IMG/VR virus record: IMGVR_UViG_3300032249_000683
Location: 1 to 47,828 of that record
DNA from: a virus
DNA length: 47,828 nucleotides
Reading direction: 5' to 3' (one strand)
Program-made: the position numbers and the translations under genes
The notes under the pieces: generated by a model
What the model was told of the DNA's origin: nothing
The model's database searches: none
Seen by the model: only the letters and a program-made list of their open reading frames with translations
Shown here: positions 12,897 to 23,077 of the stretch, piece after piece
Layout: each line of letters opens with the position of its first letter
How positions within the stretch are numbered: position 1 is the stretch's first letter

Positions 12897-14647
12897 GCTC
12901 CTGCTACAGTAGCAACACCACACCATCCAGATCCATTATAATATTCCAGTCTATTAACTGAAGTATTATAAATGAATGCACCTGCGGCACGAACAATTAA
13001 TAAATCTCTATCAGAAGTAGTTAGTTTTGGTGGAAGCATGTATCTTCCAGCAGCATTATCACCAGGTCCTGTTCCAGCATCGGCAAAATCTACAAAACAT
13101 CGATTTAGAGATGTGCTGCCAATTGCAATTCCTTTAAAAACTGAGAATTTTCGACTACAATCAATACCCATACCATCAATAATGCTAGTTGTGTCAATTC
13201 CAATTGCAGAATTGCTGATTACTACTTTACTAGTTCCAGATCCAATTTCAAGTTGATAGAATGTGGGATTATCTGGACCAATAGACATTCTGCTATTTAC
13301 TCTAACTGAAGGGAATGTTGATATTCCAGAAGTAGAATAAACATTACCAGATAAATTACCAGTTACATTACCTGATAGATTTGCAGAAAGACTTCCTGAT
13401 GTAAAAGTTGGAGTTCCATTAACTGTTAAATTATTTGTGACAATTAAATTGTTTTTAACATATAAGTTATTTCCAATATATGAATCGTTAGTAACTGTTG
13501 ATGTTCCAGAAACATGTATAGTATTTGTTGGTAAAGTTTCACCAATTCCAAGACTGCCACCATAAGTTAGAGTCATTAACTGAGCAAAGTTTGGTTTTCT
13601 GTGCCAGTAAAAAGACCCTGTTCCAGCTACACTAACATTCGATGCTTCTAGATAAAAATTGACATTTCCTGAACCATAATTCAAAATATCTAAAGAATTT
13701 GCATTACTATATGGAAATAGACCAGAGGTATTTCCAAATCTTAAAGCACCATTATTTCCTGCAACTGTGGTACTTCTACCAAATGTAACAATTGCTTCTG
13801 CACTATCACTTGTGAGTTGTAATGTAGATGTTGAAGCTCTTCTAACGTGAATATCACTTGATAGAGAGTTAGTTCCTACACCAATAGATTCTGCATAAAG
13901 TCTTGTGGATACTGTTGATACTCCCACTGATGAAATTCCACTTATAAGATTTGTGGAATTTACTGTTGCTACAGTAATATTGGGAGATCCAGTAAGATTA
14001 GATGCTAATGATGCTGTTCCAGTTAAACTTCCACTAAATGTGGATGCAGTGACTGCAGAAACACTAATACTAGATGGGAGTCTTGCATTATCTAATGTTC
14101 CTGATGAAATATTAGAAGCACTTAATGATGTTAAAGATGATCCATTCCCACTAAAATATCCTGCTGTGATAATTCCAGTGGCCTTTACATTTCCCGATGG
14201 ACCATCAACAGAAAATCCATTTCCAGTAAGGGGATTTTGACCGACTTGGAAGGAGTATTGTGGATTTGTGGTTCCTATACCAACATTTAATGATGTAGAT
14301 AATCCAGTTCGAGCACTATTTATAATCCACGCCTCAGTAGAATAACCAACTATATTGCTCAGAGTTGCTCCATTACCATAAAATGCTATGGCAGTAACTG
14401 CTCCAGTAGAGGGGGAAAGTGTAATTCCTGAACCAACTTTTACATCACTATAAAAAGTAGAAATACCAGTTACTGCCAAACTAGTTGTTGTTACCAATCC
14501 AGTAACTCTGGCAGTTCCATAAACATCCAAGAACTCTCTGGGAATTGATGTTCCAATTCCTACCAATCCATTTGCATTTACTACAAAATTGTCATTATCA
14601 ACTTGAACTCCATTCCTAAAATTGAATGACTTATTATAATTTGCCAT
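12893..14647 (-). CDS. Tail fibre-like structural protein
   Basis: 584 residues, low-complexity beta-structured sequence rich in Ser, Thr, Gly and Asn. The N-terminus MANYNKSFNFRNGVQVDNDN, followed by GLVGIGTSIPREFLDVYG, is typical of cyanophage fibre proteins. Short repeats such as VTGISTF and SLTGTASLASNL recur throughout, as in trimeric beta-helical shafts. Near the C-terminus are DRDLLIVRAAGAFIYN and LEYYNGSGW, a fibre-end motif. It probably forms part of a tail fibre that touches the host; the exact position in the virion is not known. A GATAAATA late box lies upstream. Confidence 0.75.
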   Translation of the reverse strand: MANYNKSFNFRNGVQVDNDNFVVNANGLVGIGTSIPREFLDVYGTARVTGLVTTTSLAVTGISTFYSDVKVGSGITLSPSTGAVTAIAFYGNGATLSNIVGYSTEAWIINSARTGLSTSLNVGIGTTNPQYSFQVGQNPLTGNGFSVDGPSGNVKATGIITAGYFSGNGSSLTSLSASNISSGTLDNARLPSSISVSAVTASTFSGSLTGTASLASNLTGSPNITVATVNSTNLISGISSVGVSTVSTRLYAESIGVGTNSLSSDIHVRRASTSTLQLTSDSAEAIVTFGRSTTVAGNNGALRFGNTSGLFPYSNANSLDILNYGSGNVNFYLEASNVSVAGTGSFYWHRKPNFAQLMTLTYGGSLGIGETLPTNTIHVSGTSTVTNDSYIGNNLYVKNNLIVTNNLTVNGTPTFTSGSLSANLSGNVTGNLSGNVYSTSGISTFPSVRVNSRMSIGPDNPTFYQLEIGSGTSKVVISNSAIGIDTTSIIDGMGIDCSRKFSVFKGIAIGSTSLNRCFVDFADAGTGPGDNAAGRYMLPPKLTTSDRDLLIVRAAGAFIYNTSVNRLEYYNGSGWCGVATVAGA

Positions 14648-14677
14648 CTTATGAGTGTTTTAGACTTTTCTTAGTAT

Positions 14678-14685
14678 TATTTATC
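14678..14685 (-). promoter_or_regulatory. Late promoter box GATAAATA
   Basis: Minus-strand GATAAATA about 31 bases before the fibre gene start at 14647. Fits the late consensus of this window. Confidence 0.55.
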
Positions 14686-14711
14686 GTTACAAACTATTGG
14701 GTGTGACATTA

Positions 14712-15227
14712 TCACATGAGTGAAAATTGTTTACTAAACAAACCCAGAGCACCTTTTTCTCCAATATTCAAATTATATTCAATACCAGGAAAAATTTCAG
14801 CATAATCATATCTTTTAAATTTTTTATCATTTACAGTGACATCTTCATCTAAACAAAAAAGAAAAGATTTTCCTTGTTTAGCAGTTACTATTTTATTTTC
14901 TGATGTAAGAAGTTCTGCCTCCCACTTTACATTTTTATCTAGAGTATTAAATCCAATCATATGAAAATCTTCTGTTCCCTCAAATAATACTTTTGAATGA
15001 ACATAATCTTGAATATCAATTATTTTTTTAGAATCTAATTTAATGTGATCAGATTCAAAAATTCTAGCAAATTTACCACTCCCATATACACCATAAACAA
15101 AAATAGTGAATCTTTCATTTGGATTTTCTGCTAAAACATATCCATTTTCACCAATGTTTACACATATTGTAAAATCTTCACACTTTCTGTAAAATCTTTT
15201 ACATCTAGGGTCTCTTGAATTTTCCAT
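14712..15227 (-). CDS. Hypothetical protein in fibre cluster
   Basis: 171 residues, beta-rich (FTICVNIGENGYVLAENPNE, FTIFVYGVYGSGKFARIFE). It overlaps the upstream gene by one base and lies between fibre genes, so a virion, adhesin or fibre assembly role is plausible from context only. The pattern resembles a jelly-roll-like small beta protein, but I do not recognise a family. Confidence 0.65.
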   Translation of the reverse strand: MENSRDPRCKRFYRKCEDFTICVNIGENGYVLAENPNERFTIFVYGVYGSGKFARIFESDHIKLDSKKIIDIQDYVHSKVLFEGTEDFHMIGFNTLDKNVKWEAELLTSENKIVTAKQGKSFLFCLDEDVTVNDKKFKRYDYAEIFPGIEYNLNIGEKGALGLFSKQFSLM

Positions 15228-15577
15228 TATAAATCAATCCTATTGATAGAGTAACTATTATTATACATCACTTCTTCATAATCAACCGGAACAATTTTAT
15301 TCAAATTATCTTCAATTTCAGTAGAATTTGAGTATTCTACTTCATAATTTGATTCGATTCCAATTTCTTCTTTTATTTGACCTATAATGATTGAACGTCC
15401 ACATTGCATAATACTTAAAATAAAACTTTCATATGTGGTAAAATCTATATGTTGATAGTCTATGGCATATGCCCTATAATCATCTATTGATACTAAAGAA
15501 TTTTGACGACAATATTTAACCACCAGTTGCTCCGTTTCTGGATGATTTTCTATAATTTTAAAAATAAAATTCATCAT
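15227..15577 (-). CDS. Hypothetical protein, translationally coupled
   Basis: 116 residues, acidic and helical (MMNFIFKIIENHPETEQLV). The C-terminal part has many Glu, Tyr and Asn. Coupled by a one-base overlap to the next gene, and preceded by an AATAAATA late box. Possibly a small chaperone or accessory for the fibre cluster (context only). Confidence 0.6.
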   Translation of the reverse strand: MMNFIFKIIENHPETEQLVVKYCRQNSLVSIDDYRAYAIDYQHIDFTTYESFILSIMQCGRSIIIGQIKEEIGIESNYEVEYSNSTEIEDNLNKIVPVDYEEVMYNNSYSINRIDL

Positions 15578-15598
15578 AATTAAACTTTTTATTTCAAG

Positions 15599-15606
15599 TA
15601 TTTATT
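15599..15606 (-). promoter_or_regulatory. Late promoter box AATAAATA
   Basis: Minus-strand AATAAATA, 21 bases before the start at 15577. Confidence 0.55.
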
Positions 15607-15610
15607 CTAA

Positions 15611-16654
15611 CTAAGTTGGATTGGTATTATAGGCATATCTTGCACTAGGATATATTGTACCAACATTTGTTAGTGAAGAACCAGCACCCTCTGGATGGTA
15701 GTAAATTATAGTATAACCAGTTACTCCTGCTGCTCCTCCAGTTTCACTTGAATCTACACCTTTGATTGCATCTGTTGCTGGTGGTTGCCCACCATCACCA
15801 CCAGCACCAGCATCTTGACCACCAACACCACCAGTTCCTTTAGTTTCCAAACCACCAGGAGATCCGGCAGATCCTTCAGTTCCTTTACTTCCTTGCTGCC
15901 CTCCACTAGTTCCACGAGTTCCTCCAGGATAACCTGCTCCTCCACCTCCACCCCCTCCACTGGAAACGTTATATTCATCATATGCATTCTTTTTACCATC
16001 ATTTATCCTGACATTTCTTGCCTGATAAGAACCTCCACCACCTCCACCAAATCCTGCTTGAATATATCCCCTATTGATAATTGCTGTCGGATAATCAATC
16101 CCAAGTGCGCTGGTTCCATTAGTTCCTGCGGTTGGAGTTGATGTCCCACCATTTCCACCATCACCACCAGAACCATAAATTCTTGTAGCACTGCCGATTT
16201 CTAAAATAAGTTCAGTTCCGGAATTCCAAATTCCTGTTCTAAATGCAGTATTGGTTATTACTCCCTTTTCTGAAGCAATTTTAGTATTCGTATTAATATA
16301 AACTTTACTCCCGCTTGTATCACTGGGTTTTTCCTTAAATCCACCAACCACTCTTACTGATGTTCCTGGTATTGGAGTATTGTATATATTTTTAGCATTA
16401 ACTCTGGTTTGAAAATCATTCATTCCAACACAATTAACAACAATATTAAGTTTTTTGCTATAAAACTGACTAAATTTTATAGCACTACTTCCAATTGAAA
16501 CTGACTTTGGAATATCAGTATCTAAAGGCATATTGTTCAATGTACCAATCGTTTCACTTACACGATAAGCACCAAGTTTATTTTCAGTAGGATTTCCAAA
16601 TTCTGCTGCAATTTCAGAAAATTTAAGTTGAGATCCCGATGCCTTTATTGTCAT
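15611..16654 (-). CDS. Glycine-rich fibre-tip adhesin-like protein
   Basis: 347 residues. Residues 1-75 (IKASGSQLKFSEIAAEFG, then IKFSQFYSKK) match a short N-terminal domain found in many cyanophage structural proteins. Residues about 165-300 contain glycine runs (GSGGDGGNGG, GFGGGGGGSY, SSGGGGGGGAGYPGG) separated by short variable loops. Known T-even gp38 adhesins of the S16/T2 type fold such runs into a polyglycine II sandwich with loops binding the receptor; the same design is inferred here. Likely binds the host surface. Confidence 0.75.
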   Translation of the reverse strand: MTIKASGSQLKFSEIAAEFGNPTENKLGAYRVSETIGTLNNMPLDTDIPKSVSIGSSAIKFSQFYSKKLNIVVNCVGMNDFQTRVNAKNIYNTPIPGTSVRVVGGFKEKPSDTSGSKVYINTNTKIASEKGVITNTAFRTGIWNSGTELILEIGSATRIYGSGGDGGNGGTSTPTAGTNGTSALGIDYPTAIINRGYIQAGFGGGGGGSYQARNVRINDGKKNAYDEYNVSSGGGGGGGAGYPGGTRGTSGGQQGSKGTEGSAGSPGGLETKGTGGVGGQDAGAGGDGGQPPATDAIKGVDSSETGGAAGVTGYTIIYYHPEGAGSSLTNVGTIYPSARYAYNTNPT

Positions 16655-16662
16655 TTTTATTT

Positions 16663-16670
16663 TTATTTAG
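16663..16670 (-). promoter_or_regulatory. Late promoter box CTAAATAA
   Basis: Minus-strand CTAAATAA just before the adhesin gene; the stop TAA of the oxygenase gene (16667) lies within it. Confidence 0.55.
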
Positions 16671-17374
16671 TATTTTTTCCAATATTTTTCATGAATATAT
16701 CCGTGGGAGAATGATAGGTATTCTTCTTTAAGAATTAAAGTGGCATCACCAATAATTGCCAATCGTTCTCCTTCAAACTGTTCTCCCATCATTTTTGTGG
16801 AATGGGGAAGTTTACTTGGAAAAAGAACAATATTTCCTTCATTTGGAAACAAATAAAATAATTCGGCATTCAAATTGTTGTAATCTTTCATCATGTTTAA
16901 TTCTTCACCATCTTTATCTTCGGCAAATAGTGAAGAAGATATACTATTCGGTCGATTTTCGTTTGAAAATTGAAGAGCATGACAATCTTTGGGAGTCGAA
17001 AGATAATATGCAAATGAAATTTGGCTTGTTGAATGAATATGCCAAGGAATCTCATGATGAGATTCTCTTGATCTAGACAACCAACTCTTTGTAATCGCAA
17101 CATCAAAAATATCTTTAACTAATAAGACATCATGAATATAATTTTTGATATGCTTTACAATCTCATTAAAAAGTGGATCTAAAGTTTCTTCCAAATGAAG
17201 AAGAGGATTTCCACAATTTTCACTTACAGTGTTTATTGTATTTGTCTTTTGATTAATTTGTGGATAATCAAATTTTGGATATAACTTATAAAAATTATTT
17301 TTGTGTTCTTCATGATTATCAGATCTCCCAACATAGATTGTTGTGGGAAATATATTTACAACTTCAAAGTCCAT
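16667..17374 (-). CDS. Putative 2OG-Fe(II) oxygenase
   Basis: 235 residues. It contains EIPWHIHSTSQISFAYYLS and later GNIVLFPSKLPHST. These fit the 2OG-FeII_Oxy_5 pattern common in marine cyanophages: an H-x-(H/D) iron ligand pair, a distal His, and a region for 2-oxoglutarate. The N-terminus (FEVVNIFPTTIYVG) is also typical of that group. It would hydroxylate a protein or small molecule using oxygen and 2-oxoglutarate; the substrate is unknown. Position among fibre genes suggests modification of a structural protein, an inference. Confidence 0.7.
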   Translation of the reverse strand: MDFEVVNIFPTTIYVGRSDNHEEHKNNFYKLYPKFDYPQINQKTNTINTVSENCGNPLLHLEETLDPLFNEIVKHIKNYIHDVLLVKDIFDVAITKSWLSRSRESHHEIPWHIHSTSQISFAYYLSTPKDCHALQFSNENRPNSISSSLFAEDKDGEELNMMKDYNNLNAELFYLFPNEGNIVLFPSKLPHSTKMMGEQFEGERLAIIGDATLILKEEYLSFSHGYIHEKYWKKY

Positions 17375-17391
17375 ATCAAAGAGTTAAAAAA

Positions 17392-17399
17392 TTATTTAG
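17392..17399 (-). promoter_or_regulatory. Late promoter box CTAAATAA
   Basis: Minus-strand CTAAATAA 18 bases before the oxygenase start, overlapping the stop codon of the long fibre gene. Confidence 0.55.
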
Positions 17400-20300
17400 A
17401 CCCCCCTCAAATCCTCTATTTCTGATTTGAGTTCTTTAATTGCTTCAATCAGTAGTGGAACAAGTTTCTCATAATTAACGGCAAGATAACCATTATCTCT
17501 TGTAGTAACTGCTTCTGGAAGAACTTCCATAATTTCTTGTGCAATCACACCCGCTTCAGTTCCTTCTTTACCAGACTTGTCATTCCAATCAAATGTATTA
17601 CCACTGATTGAAAGTACCTTATTCAAGGCATTTGGAATTGGGGTAATATTATCTTTTAGTCTTTGGTCAGAAGTGGAGAATGCCGTAATGTCACCTGTTA
17701 CAATCAATTCTCCAGTAACCGAACATCCAGTGCTAATTGTATTCAGTTTAGATGCATTATCATAATAAAGATTTACTGCACCATCGGCAGTAGCAACAAT
17801 CATATTTTCTCCGGTATATTTCTGAATATTAACAGAAGTATTACCACGAAGATAAAGTGAACCAGTTCCTTGATCATCGATATAACTATCAGTTCCATTA
17901 TGATAAATTGCAAGGTCATTACCATCACCAAGATAGATAGTATCACTATCGCCAAGATAAACATTACTTCGGAATGTTGAAACTCCAGTTACATCTAATG
18001 TACTTGAAAGTGTAGTGGCATTAGTAACACCAAGGGTTCCAGTAATATTTGTATTTCCACCAACATTTAGATTTTGGGCGATACCAGTACCACCACTTAC
18101 AACCAGTGCTCCTGTTGCAGTAGTTGTTGATTGTGTGGTATTAGTAACTTTGAGTTGTGCAGTAACATTTGTTGTATCATTAATCTTGACTTCCTTGTTG
18201 AAAGTAACAGGTCCATTAAATTGTGAAAGAACTGTACTAGAATTTCCACCTTCTACGACAAGTCGTTCTTTAATTGTGACTTCATCAAATACAACACTCA
18301 AACGATTTGGATCTTCTCCAGTAATTGTTGGATTTGGGATATCATATGATAAAATTTCTCCACTAGATGCAGAGGTCTTAGTATTTCCGTTGAATAAATC
18401 GCCATTACTGTTTATACCATTATAAACAACAATGCCGCCGGACCTTTCTTGTGATTGAACAAGGAACTCTTCTCTTTCACTTAGAGTCGTAACTTGAACT
18501 TGTGGCAAACCTGTAGAATAGTTACCAGGACCATATCCAAGATACTCAAATGTATGTCCTGATGCTCTTGCGATAGAAGGTCTTCTAAACTCAACAGCAA
18601 TTGGTTTAATCTTTATAATTAATGATCCAACCTCATGAGTTGATTGTAATGTTGCAAGAGCACCACGAATGACTGTAAGTATATTCCCATCATCACCACT
18701 TACAACCCTCATAATTTCATCATCAATCTGAATATAAGAACCAAGTGGGAATCTCTTTGTAATTGCAGCAGCACCAACAGGACTTGAGACTTCAATTCGA
18801 GTTGTACTTACAAATGAAACAAGTGTTAAAGTTTCTTCGTCAAAGAGTGGAACACCTCTTACTGATAAGTTCTCTACAGAAACATCTGAAGTTGCTTCAT
18901 TTGCCGAGAGTCCGTGCTTGAGAATATATGATGCGGATACTGATTTGTTTGTAATTGCGGTGAATACATTGATTCCAACTTTTGCACTTACAATGTAGTC
19001 TCCTAGATTATTATTACTGGAATCAATCACTCTAAATCTATTCCCTGCAAATAATCCGTGAGGAGCAGAGCAGTTAAATGTGGTAGTACCAGAGGTATAA
19101 GGTGATGAAGAAACTTGAACCGAAGGTCCGACTACAAATGCATACTGAGATGTGGTAACAACTGGGTCTCCTGCAGTCTTAGCAATTGAAACTGTAGTTG
19201 CACCAACACCAGTAATTCTATAATACCCATCAGAAGTTGTGCCTGCTCCAGTAAATTGAATAACGTTACCAATTGCCGTTGTAATGCCAGAAGTTGCAAC
19301 ATTAAATCTGGCATTTCCATCACCATTACCAACTACGGAAGCATCAAAGTATAAACCGTTAGATCCAGAACCGGCAGAATATCCAGAACCAGAAGAAATA
19401 ATATCTGCTGAAATTACTGCTCCAGCAGATACAACAACTCTTGCAGTTGCACCCTGCCAGGTTCCAGTCTGAGAACCATTCAGAAGTTTAACATTCTGAT
19501 ATGTTGCAGTTCCGGCCGCAGGAGTATAGAGATCACCACCAGGTAAACTACTATAAGTTACAATACCTGCAAGTCCGTGATTTCTTGTAAAGGCGATTGT
19601 TGCACTTGTACCTGCATCAGAAACGAAATGTACGTCAAGACCTACACCAAAAGATGTAAGTAAAGTATCAGTTGATTCTTTTGTAATGCTCTTCTTAATG
19701 TCATTTGTTACAACTTCACCGATAAATGATCTCTTTGCAAATGATTTGGCAGAAGTTGGAGTATCATTAATGTTATCCCTATCTAATTGGGGATACAGGT
19801 CAACAAGATTTTGACTATATTTTAAGTTTGTAAACTCTGTTGGGACTGCCTTATCTGCTGTTAAAGCATAGATGTGATAAACACCATCTTGGACATCCTT
19901 AATATATTCGGAGATTACTTCATTTCTGTAGATATAAAGATTAGATTGAAGATCATTTCTTTCAAATCTTGGAAGTGAAGTTGTTCTATTAGCAGTATTA
20001 TTTGTGAATGATCCTGCAGTTCTAGTTGTTACATATGTAAATGTCATATCATTTACAACAGATGCAACCGCAAATGTTCCATTATATCCAGAATTTCCAA
20101 CTCCAGTAGTATTGGTACTATCAGTTACATTTTTAATAATAACAGTATCATTAACTTGAAGATTATGTGGGAGTTCAGAAATAACAGTTACATTTGGTGA
20201 ATTGTAACTGCAAGTTGAAATAAATCTTGGATTTCTTCTATACTCATAATCATTACGTGTGAGAGTAGACTTTGTAAAATCTATATCAATAGCACCAGTA

Positions 20301-22723
20301 CTAGATTCTTGAATAATAAATCCATTCTCGGGTTTTTTTGCATTTGCAGATTCTTTTGGAATTACAACTCTGATTTTATAAATTTTCTCATCTAGACTTC
20401 TATTATCTGCAATTCTCTTAATATAAGAAGGTTCGGTTCTTGCAGTTCCAATACCAGCAACACCTAAGTTATTCAGTGCATTGTAGATTCCACTATTTGC
20501 ATTTGTCTTAATGTACCATTGATTTCGTGTAGTATCAAATCCTACTGGATGTCCAATATCTCCTGCAATTTTGTCAGATACTCTACTTAGAATCTTAAGT
20601 TTGGTTCCGCCATAAGCACTAATTCCAATACCAGTCGTTGCATTGGATGTGGAAGATGCCAATTTGATGGTATTATCTCCATTATTAATTACATAATAAA
20701 TTGTATTTTCTACAATATTTTCTGGCAAGTCTCCATCATCACTCAGAATGATGACCTTTTCTCCAGTACTTAATGTATTTGCTCCAATTGTAAATTTGTT
20801 TAAAGTATCTGGTGCATTTATATTTGAATATTCTTTTACACTACTTGTAACACCATCCGACATTAAAATATTTGCCGTGCTTGTTCCAGCCCCAATATTA
20901 ACATATAATTTATCATTTACTTGTGCCCCAATACGATATCCCTGAGTAAGAATTGGTGGAACATCATCTTTAGCAGTAAATCCAAACAGATAAAGATGTG
21001 AAGTAATTCCGACAGAAGTTGTGACTCCAACATCCAATGAAATCCAATCAATATTTTCTTCTGTACTCACAATTGCTCTTGGAGCAATAATAGATGTAAT
21101 AAATGCCTTATTATCTTTATCAAATGCTTCTTTTTTAAATCCACTAGCATTAATTGCAAGTTGTCCAAAGTTTGAGTTGGAGTTTGTAATACTATAGTCT
21201 GCACCAGTTTGGGCATCAAAGTGCTTATTAAATCCAATTGCAAATACGGATACAACCTGAATAAAGGAATCATTACTTGCCTTAATATGACTCGATTCCC
21301 ATCCGTTTCTATAAATTGCTCTTGGGTCTAAATGATAGACACTGCCAATATTTGTAGAGGAAGATTGGGAAGATAGAGTTGCTCCCGCAACTTTAGTGGT
21401 AGAGAGTCCCTCATAGATTCTAGAGGTAGGATTATATTTTACAAATGCACGATCATCTTTCTGTAGAGATACACCAGTAAATTGTGCCACAACCATCGAA
21501 CGGAAACCAGATGCCTTGCTGCCATCAGCGTGCATTCCGTTCATACCATAAACGGAACGCAGAGAGATGTTGAAAATATAAGGTGACGCACCAGATACTG
21601 TATCAGTCTCAATCGTTACAGTTGCACCAGATGCACTTCCTGGTGTTGGCAGATTTGCTCTAAAACTTGGGAGTAAATATGTAAATACTGTTGGGTCAGT
21701 AGTACTAATACTTTGGACTAATGTTGAAATATTATAATCTTCTGGTGAAACTCCATTAATTTTAATTGGAGTTCCTGCTGTAAGTTCGTGAGGTACGGCA
21801 GTCTTAACAGTAACTTGATTGGTTGGAATTCCACCAGAACCAGCCTGAATGGTAGAAATTGTAATAGGATCTGCGGCAAATGCACCTACAATTTCCCATT
21901 CAGGTCTTTGCTTCTCAAATCCAAGAGAGTTGGCAGGATACTTCTGGTCAATATCTCTACCAGATGCAAGATTAAATGCATTGGAGAGTTTTGCATAATA
22001 CATATCAAGGTCAGTAAGACCATAATTTTCCACATTATTCACACCATCTGCGTATTCAAAACAGGTGAGTTTGTGGTGAGAAAATTTTGGTACTGATTGA
22101 TTATTAACTGAGAAATCTCTCGGGTCAGTATATACATTTCCTGCAATATCACCATCAAAGAAACAGAACTGCCAGAAGTAGCAGGCACCAGTAATTCTAA
22201 AGATTGCTGAATTAGCAACATTAGAATCTGTTGGGTTAGGTACGTACTTTGGGCGTAGTTTGGTTTTTCTTAAGTCAAGACCAACAACTGAAGTACCTCT
22301 GGGTACAACAACACCACCATTAACACTATTAAACTTATAGAGAATATTATCTTCTTGGGTTAGATCAAAGTTAGAATCTAGTGTGAGTGATAATGTATTG
22401 ATAGCTGCTGATGTTGCTCCACCAGGTGCTACTGCTGTTGCTGTTCCACCATTATTGTAAACTGCAAAACCAGGTCTATTATCAATTACGTGAGCACCTG
22501 GCATCAAGAGAATCGTAGTTTTCTCTACATCATCATTACTATTTCCTTTCTGATATGAGAATCTTGCTGCTTCTAACAGTGCCCTCTGTAGTGTCTTAAA
22601 GGGTTGTGCAAGTGAATTACCTTGATTATTAATGCTATCTGTGGAATCAAGGTCACTTGGCGAAACATAAAGAATACGACCTTCTGTATTCTTAATAAAA
22701 TTATCTAATTTATTGAGACTCAT
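17396..22723 (-). CDS. Very large tail fibre protein with C-terminal S74 chaperone domain
   Basis: 1,775 residues, the longest gene here. The N-terminus (GRILYVSPSDLDSTDS, then GNSLAQPFKTLQRALLEA) starts like a right-handed beta-helix of the pectate-lyase type. The middle is Ser/Thr/Asn-rich beta structure; residues about 1560-1680 carry fibre-shaft repeats (VTGVSTFRSNVYLG, DLAIYHNGTDSYID). The last 90 residues (SDQRLKDNITPIPNAL to EIMEVLPEAV) are an intramolecular chaperone peptidase S74 domain, which trimerises the fibre and cuts itself off at the Ser-Asp junction. It probably forms a long fibre or large baseplate appendage. Confidence 0.85.
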   Translation of the reverse strand: MSLNKLDNFIKNTEGRILYVSPSDLDSTDSINNQGNSLAQPFKTLQRALLEAARFSYQKGNSNDDVEKTTILLMPGAHVIDNRPGFAVYNNGGTATAVAPGGATSAAINTLSLTLDSNFDLTQEDNILYKFNSVNGGVVVPRGTSVVGLDLRKTKLRPKYVPNPTDSNVANSAIFRITGACYFWQFCFFDGDIAGNVYTDPRDFSVNNQSVPKFSHHKLTCFEYADGVNNVENYGLTDLDMYYAKLSNAFNLASGRDIDQKYPANSLGFEKQRPEWEIVGAFAADPITISTIQAGSGGIPTNQVTVKTAVPHELTAGTPIKINGVSPEDYNISTLVQSISTTDPTVFTYLLPSFRANLPTPGSASGATVTIETDTVSGASPYIFNISLRSVYGMNGMHADGSKASGFRSMVVAQFTGVSLQKDDRAFVKYNPTSRIYEGLSTTKVAGATLSSQSSSTNIGSVYHLDPRAIYRNGWESSHIKASNDSFIQVVSVFAIGFNKHFDAQTGADYSITNSNSNFGQLAINASGFKKEAFDKDNKAFITSIIAPRAIVSTEENIDWISLDVGVTTSVGITSHLYLFGFTAKDDVPPILTQGYRIGAQVNDKLYVNIGAGTSTANILMSDGVTSSVKEYSNINAPDTLNKFTIGANTLSTGEKVIILSDDGDLPENIVENTIYYVINNGDNTIKLASSTSNATTGIGISAYGGTKLKILSRVSDKIAGDIGHPVGFDTTRNQWYIKTNANSGIYNALNNLGVAGIGTARTEPSYIKRIADNRSLDEKIYKIRVVIPKESANAKKPENGFIIQESSTGAIDIDFTKSTLTRNDYEYRRNPRFISTCSYNSPNVTVISELPHNLQVNDTVIIKNVTDSTNTTGVGNSGYNGTFAVASVVNDMTFTYVTTRTAGSFTNNTANRTTSLPRFERNDLQSNLYIYRNEVISEYIKDVQDGVYHIYALTADKAVPTEFTNLKYSQNLVDLYPQLDRDNINDTPTSAKSFAKRSFIGEVVTNDIKKSITKESTDTLLTSFGVGLDVHFVSDAGTSATIAFTRNHGLAGIVTYSSLPGGDLYTPAAGTATYQNVKLLNGSQTGTWQGATARVVVSAGAVISADIISSGSGYSAGSGSNGLYFDASVVGNGDGNARFNVATSGITTAIGNVIQFTGAGTTSDGYYRITGVGATTVSIAKTAGDPVVTTSQYAFVVGPSVQVSSSPYTSGTTTFNCSAPHGLFAGNRFRVIDSSNNNLGDYIVSAKVGINVFTAITNKSVSASYILKHGLSANEATSDVSVENLSVRGVPLFDEETLTLVSFVSTTRIEVSSPVGAAAITKRFPLGSYIQIDDEIMRVVSGDDGNILTVIRGALATLQSTHEVGSLIIKIKPIAVEFRRPSIARASGHTFEYLGYGPGNYSTGLPQVQVTTLSEREEFLVQSQERSGGIVVYNGINSNGDLFNGNTKTSASSGEILSYDIPNPTITGEDPNRLSVVFDEVTIKERLVVEGGNSSTVLSQFNGPVTFNKEVKINDTTNVTAQLKVTNTTQSTTTATGALVVSGGTGIAQNLNVGGNTNITGTLGVTNATTLSSTLDVTGVSTFRSNVYLGDSDTIYLGDGNDLAIYHNGTDSYIDDQGTGSLYLRGNTSVNIQKYTGENMIVATADGAVNLYYDNASKLNTISTGCSVTGELIVTGDITAFSTSDQRLKDNITPIPNALNKVLSISGNTFDWNDKSGKEGTEAGVIAQEIMEVLPEAVTTRDNGYLAVNYEKLVPLLIEAIKELKSEIEDLRGV

Positions 22724-22751
22724 TTTTATTTGTATCAGACCTATTATGTTT

Positions 22752-22759
22752 TATTTATT
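22752..22759 (-). promoter_or_regulatory. Late promoter box AATAAATA
   Basis: Minus-strand AATAAATA 28 bases before the long fibre gene start at 22723. Confidence 0.55.
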
Positions 22760-23045
22760 CCTCATTAAACTCCATAATGTCTTCTGGTAGGTCTTGTGGA
22801 TTCTCTAAATCCATATCAAATAATAATGGATGTGCCTCTTCGTCTATTAGATAGAAAGAGTTCTTAAATAAATCTTCTGGTTCAAAAGTCCTTTGCTTAT
22901 CTGCTAATTCTTTTAAGTCTTGATCGTACAAATGCCCATCAGGTAATTCATCAAATGTAAAAGGAACTTGATTGATAAAGTACATCTTAACAATCATCGT
23001 GCCTTCATTATACCAACAGTATGCTTGACTGATTTGATAAGACAT
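22755..23045 (-). CDS. Acidic hypothetical protein
   Basis: 96 residues, strongly acidic (LPDGHLYDQDLKELADKQ, MDLENPQDLPEDIMEFNEE). The start MSYQISQAYCWYNEGTM is preceded by an AATAAATA late box. It stands alone between the tRNA genes and the long fibre. Function unknown; late expression suggests a virion or assembly role. Confidence 0.65.
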   Translation of the reverse strand: MSYQISQAYCWYNEGTMIVKMYFINQVPFTFDELPDGHLYDQDLKELADKQRTFEPEDLFKNSFYLIDEEAHPLLFDMDLENPQDLPEDIMEFNEE

Positions 23046-23065
23046 TTGAGTGTTTCAATATCTTG

Positions 23066-23073
23066 TATTTATT
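23066..23073 (-). promoter_or_regulatory. Late promoter box AATAAATA
   Basis: Minus-strand AATAAATA 20 bases before the start at 23045. Confidence 0.55.
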
Positions 23074-23077
23074 TTAA

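Noticed and set aside
18015-18425. Plus-strand 136-codon frame inside the long fibre gene
   Set aside because: Antisense to repetitive fibre sequence; repeated DNA keeps several frames open by chance.
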